The position numbers and the translations under genes are program-made. Below are positions 61,331 through 64,000 of a stretch of 64,000 nucleotides of DNA, one piece after another. The first letter of the stretch is position 1, and the number at the start of each line of letters is the position of its first letter. Under the pieces are notes generated by a model. The model was given only the letters and a program-made list of their open reading frames with translations. It did no database searches and had not been told where the DNA came from. Source of the stretch: Parasponia andersonii (Eukaryota > Streptophyta > Magnoliopsida > Rosales > Cannabaceae); assembly GCA_002914805.1 (NCBI GenBank), contig JXTB01000094.1, forward strand, positions 508,124 through 572,123, read 5' to 3'.

Positions 61331-62446
61331 TAAACCATTAAGAGAATTGGAGGTATTGAAAATAAAAAGAAAATATATCATAACATGCTTTCATTTGAAA
61401 TGTCAAACTAAACGACAGGAAATTGTTGAACTTAAAAAGGATAATTAATTAGATATTTCACTTTATTAGATGATTTTTGGTTTTTATTCGCATAAAAGAA
61501 GTTTTAAAACTTAAACATTTAATTGTCTATAAGGCCATTTTCTTAGTCTAAATTCAATATATAACAAATTAACAACTCTAGCACTTTTGTTTCCCTAAGC
61601 CGTTTGAAGCACAAGACTTATATTTTGTTTCTCCTATCCAATCCTTTATCTAGGTAAATAAGCTCTTCCCTTTTCATTTTTCAATATAGTGAATTTTTCC
61701 TCTTCCTTGGTTAATATATGCAATTCATAACTAAAATTTGGTCTAGCATTCTAAATAAATCATTAGAAACATCATATAGTAACACTCAAAAAAGGAAACA
61801 TTCTAAGCATAATTAGCACAAAATTTTAGAAGAAAAAACTCCACATGCAAGCAAAGGCTAATAAGCTCAAGTGAAAATAATAAAACTATATCTGTAAAAT
61901 ATATCTATAAAGGCCTTATTCATTTTATGAATTAGAAAACTATAGTATGAAATAAGAAGCTCCAGATAAACAACCCAAAATGAGCTTTAAAATGGTTCAA
62001 AATCCCATGTACCGTGTGCTAAATGACTTTATTATATGAACTAAAAAGATTAAATACTTTTAATTTGTATAATATCTCTTTTTGTCACTTTATCAAACAC
62101 TTGATACGCACAGAATTTATAACAAATATTCATGGTTTATTTACCTAAATTGTGAATCCAAAAATCCATATACCACTACTTAAATTCATAATAATATAAA
62201 CTATGAACTAAAAAATGTATATAATCCAATATAATAGAATCGAACTCAAATTCACAAGATTAGAGTTCATAATATTATTCTAGCTTCGTCAATAAAAGAA
62301 CAAACCCAAATTATGAACCCTAAAATATATATAACGATTTAAAAAATTCATATTCCTAAAATCTATATACATATTCTGACAATTTGTATACCAAATTTAC
62401 ATACTTAATAAAAATCTAAGAATCACGATGATACATATACACCAAA

Positions 62447-62497
<51 letters not shown>

Positions 62498-62500
62498 ATA
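61331..62500. other. AT-rich, related in part to the A-rich arms of repeats A and B
   Basis: 62150-62440 again contains CATATACCACTAC and TATGAACTAAAAAATG-type units. No gene is seen. A (CA)n(TA)n microsatellite lies at 62450-62502. Confidence 0.45.
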
Positions 62501-62502
62501 TA

Positions 62503-62740
62503 GGGCACCAATCCAGTAGGTATTTTTTTTTACCTATGCATAGGCATCAATTTAGCCAATAAAAATTTAACATGCATAATTTTTTATTGTAAAAAGTAAG
62601 AGAGAGAAAGATCATTAATGATACACGTCTTTTCATGTACTTCATTATAGCCATTGGATCACCATTAGATGGTGATCCAACAGCTAAAAAAAATACCTAC
62701 TCATAGGTAAAAAAAAAAAAACCTATTGGATTGGCAACCA
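62503..62740. mobile_element. MITE with ~38-bp terminal inverted repeats
   Basis: The left end is GGCACCAATCCAGTAGGT, then a T run and ACCTATG. The right end, read backward, is GGTTGCCAATCCAATAGGT, then a T run and ACCTATGAG. The ends also show CATTGGATC...GATGGTGATCC inside. The element is about 240 bp and inserted in a TA-rich microsatellite, so its target duplicate cannot be told apart from the microsatellite. Superfamily not certain. Confidence 0.7.
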
Positions 62741-62759
62741 TATATATATATCTCTGTAA

Positions 62760-64000
62760 TAATAAATTTGAGTTACTATCAATAGAGTTTTCTTCTACCG
62801 AATGAACCCTGGCATTTCCGTTTCGGAATAACTCCTAACTTTTACGTTTCATAATGAACCCTAGCTTTCACCAATCAGAATTTTGGGGTTTTTCAAATAT
62901 TTTTGCGAATCAAAATGTTTTTTGTAGAGAGGTTTTGAAGGTCAGAGAAATGTGTGAGAAAATTTTAGAGGTTGGAGAAACTGTTAGAAAGTGGCGAGAA
63001 AGTGAGAGAAAATTTAACAGTATAGTGAAACTTGGGCGAGAAAATAACCAAAGCTGTTAGAAAGAGAAAGAAAATTGTGATGAAAGTGGGTTTTGGGTTT
63101 TTAGGGGTATTTTAGTAGAATAAATTAGGTGAATACCACTTTTTTTTTCCTCATTAATTAAATCTACCACCATACCACTTTTTAAAATGAATTCTTGATG
63201 AATTCATGACAGATTCTTGACGCCAGTAGTAATTTTGATAGATTTTTTATGGATTCTTGATGAATTCTTAGCAAATTTGTGACTAATTCTCTCCGAAAAG
63301 TAGTAAAATCTAATAATAGTAGTAAATTTAATTAAACAATTAAAAAAATGGTAATAGTCTACTTAACCCATTTTAGTACTATATTTTTTAACGGACCTAT
63401 TATGTTTATACAGGCCGTCGTGGTCAGCATTATGGGCCTAAAAATGGCCATATACCTACTCTGCTCTGAAAAAAAAAAAAGAGAAAATTGCTGAGGGACG
63501 GAGGGACTTGCTAAATAGTGGGGCAATTTTATTTTATTTTTATAAAACTTTGTTATTCACATATTTTTATGATTTTTGCCCTAAATTATGTACAAAACCA
63601 ATACTTAAAAATAGGAAAAAACACGTAATAACCGCATAAATATGTAAAATATAATTTTAGACTCCACTAAGTAAAAATATTGACTCGGTCTGGCTGGTAT
63701 TTGTTAACAACACAATTATGAATGATGAGATGTATAAAACTAATCAAATAATAAAATGGTTGTTTCAATAAAAACATTTAACATTTTTCCTCAAGAAATT
63801 GGGTAATGCCGTCCCACTCCCCGTACCCTTCGGCTAGTTAGCGAGACTTCACTGAGGAACTATCGGGCTCGACTTATTATAAATATATTTAATATTTCAC
63901 ACTTTACTCCTACATTTATGGCCTTTTAAGTAATAGTTAACCAGTAGAATGAAAATTTTAAATCATACGGCGTCATGTGAGTCTTCTAAATAATATATGT
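62760..64000. other. Non-coding end of the window
   Basis: A short frame (62854-63060, 68 residues) is Arg/Glu-rich with no recognised motif, and I do not support it as a gene. At 63185-63285, GATTCTTGATGAATTC-like units recur three times. Nothing else was recognised. Confidence 0.4.

Noticed and set aside
62854-63060. A 68-residue frame near the window end
   Set aside because: It has no motif, no neighbouring gene structure and a repetitive Arg/Glu composition.

Overview
The window is nuclear DNA of a eudicot plant. It is AT-rich, its genes have GT-AG introns, and it is packed with plant-type transposable elements (CACTA, KI-type Mutator, Tat-lineage Gypsy, tRNA-derived SINEs). I cannot name the species. 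It is an assembled draft: there is one 729-base N gap (38484-39212) and five single-N joins, two of which are flanked by exact or nearly exact direct duplications (554 bp and 381 bp) that look like assembly errors.

Bases 1-22,300 are a nest of elements. A short gag-only Gypsy-type fossil (1-2869) is followed by a minus-strand Tat-like Gypsy fossil. That fossil's 3' part (antisense reading frame, UTR-type tandem repeats) is split by a CACTA transposon (4649-12879). Its reverse transcriptase is split by a 1.5 kb solo LTR (19187-20711), which itself holds a SINE (about 19409-19568). The CACTA element carries decayed TNP2-type transposase genes plus a second gene ending in a Ulp1/C48 cysteine protease domain.

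Bases 22,300-38,483 hold no gene I can support. They contain AT-rich sequence, microsatellites, a degenerate triplicated segment (26.1-26.6 kb), two small hairpins, and a large foldback-like repeat (about 31.9-36.6 kb) made of short degenerate motifs, T-rich in the left arm and A-rich in the right. A second member of that repeat type lies at about 57.5-61.3 kb.

Bases 39,213-47,440 are a KI (Kaonashi)-type Mutator element. A decayed DUF1985-Ulp1 gene on the plus strand converges on a nearly whole mudrA transposase gene on the minus strand. Between them sits a tandem array of about 437 bp period, and the right arm has a 201 bp period array; both are saturated with the motif TTTCGA/TCGAAA.

Bases 48,592-53,410 contain the only two intact host genes. 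One encodes a 109-residue single-pass membrane protein (plus, two exons, with a SINE in its intron). The other encodes a 481-residue plastid-targeted FAD monooxygenase of the CTF2A/B type (minus, six exons, all phases consistent). They converge, and the whole second exon of the small gene lies antisense inside the last coding exon of the monooxygenase, so that the splice acceptor abuts the monooxygenase stop codon. This coding-coding antisense overlap is the most interesting host-gene feature. The rest (53.4-64 kb) is repeat-derived, including a terminal-inverted-repeat MITE at about 62.5 kb.
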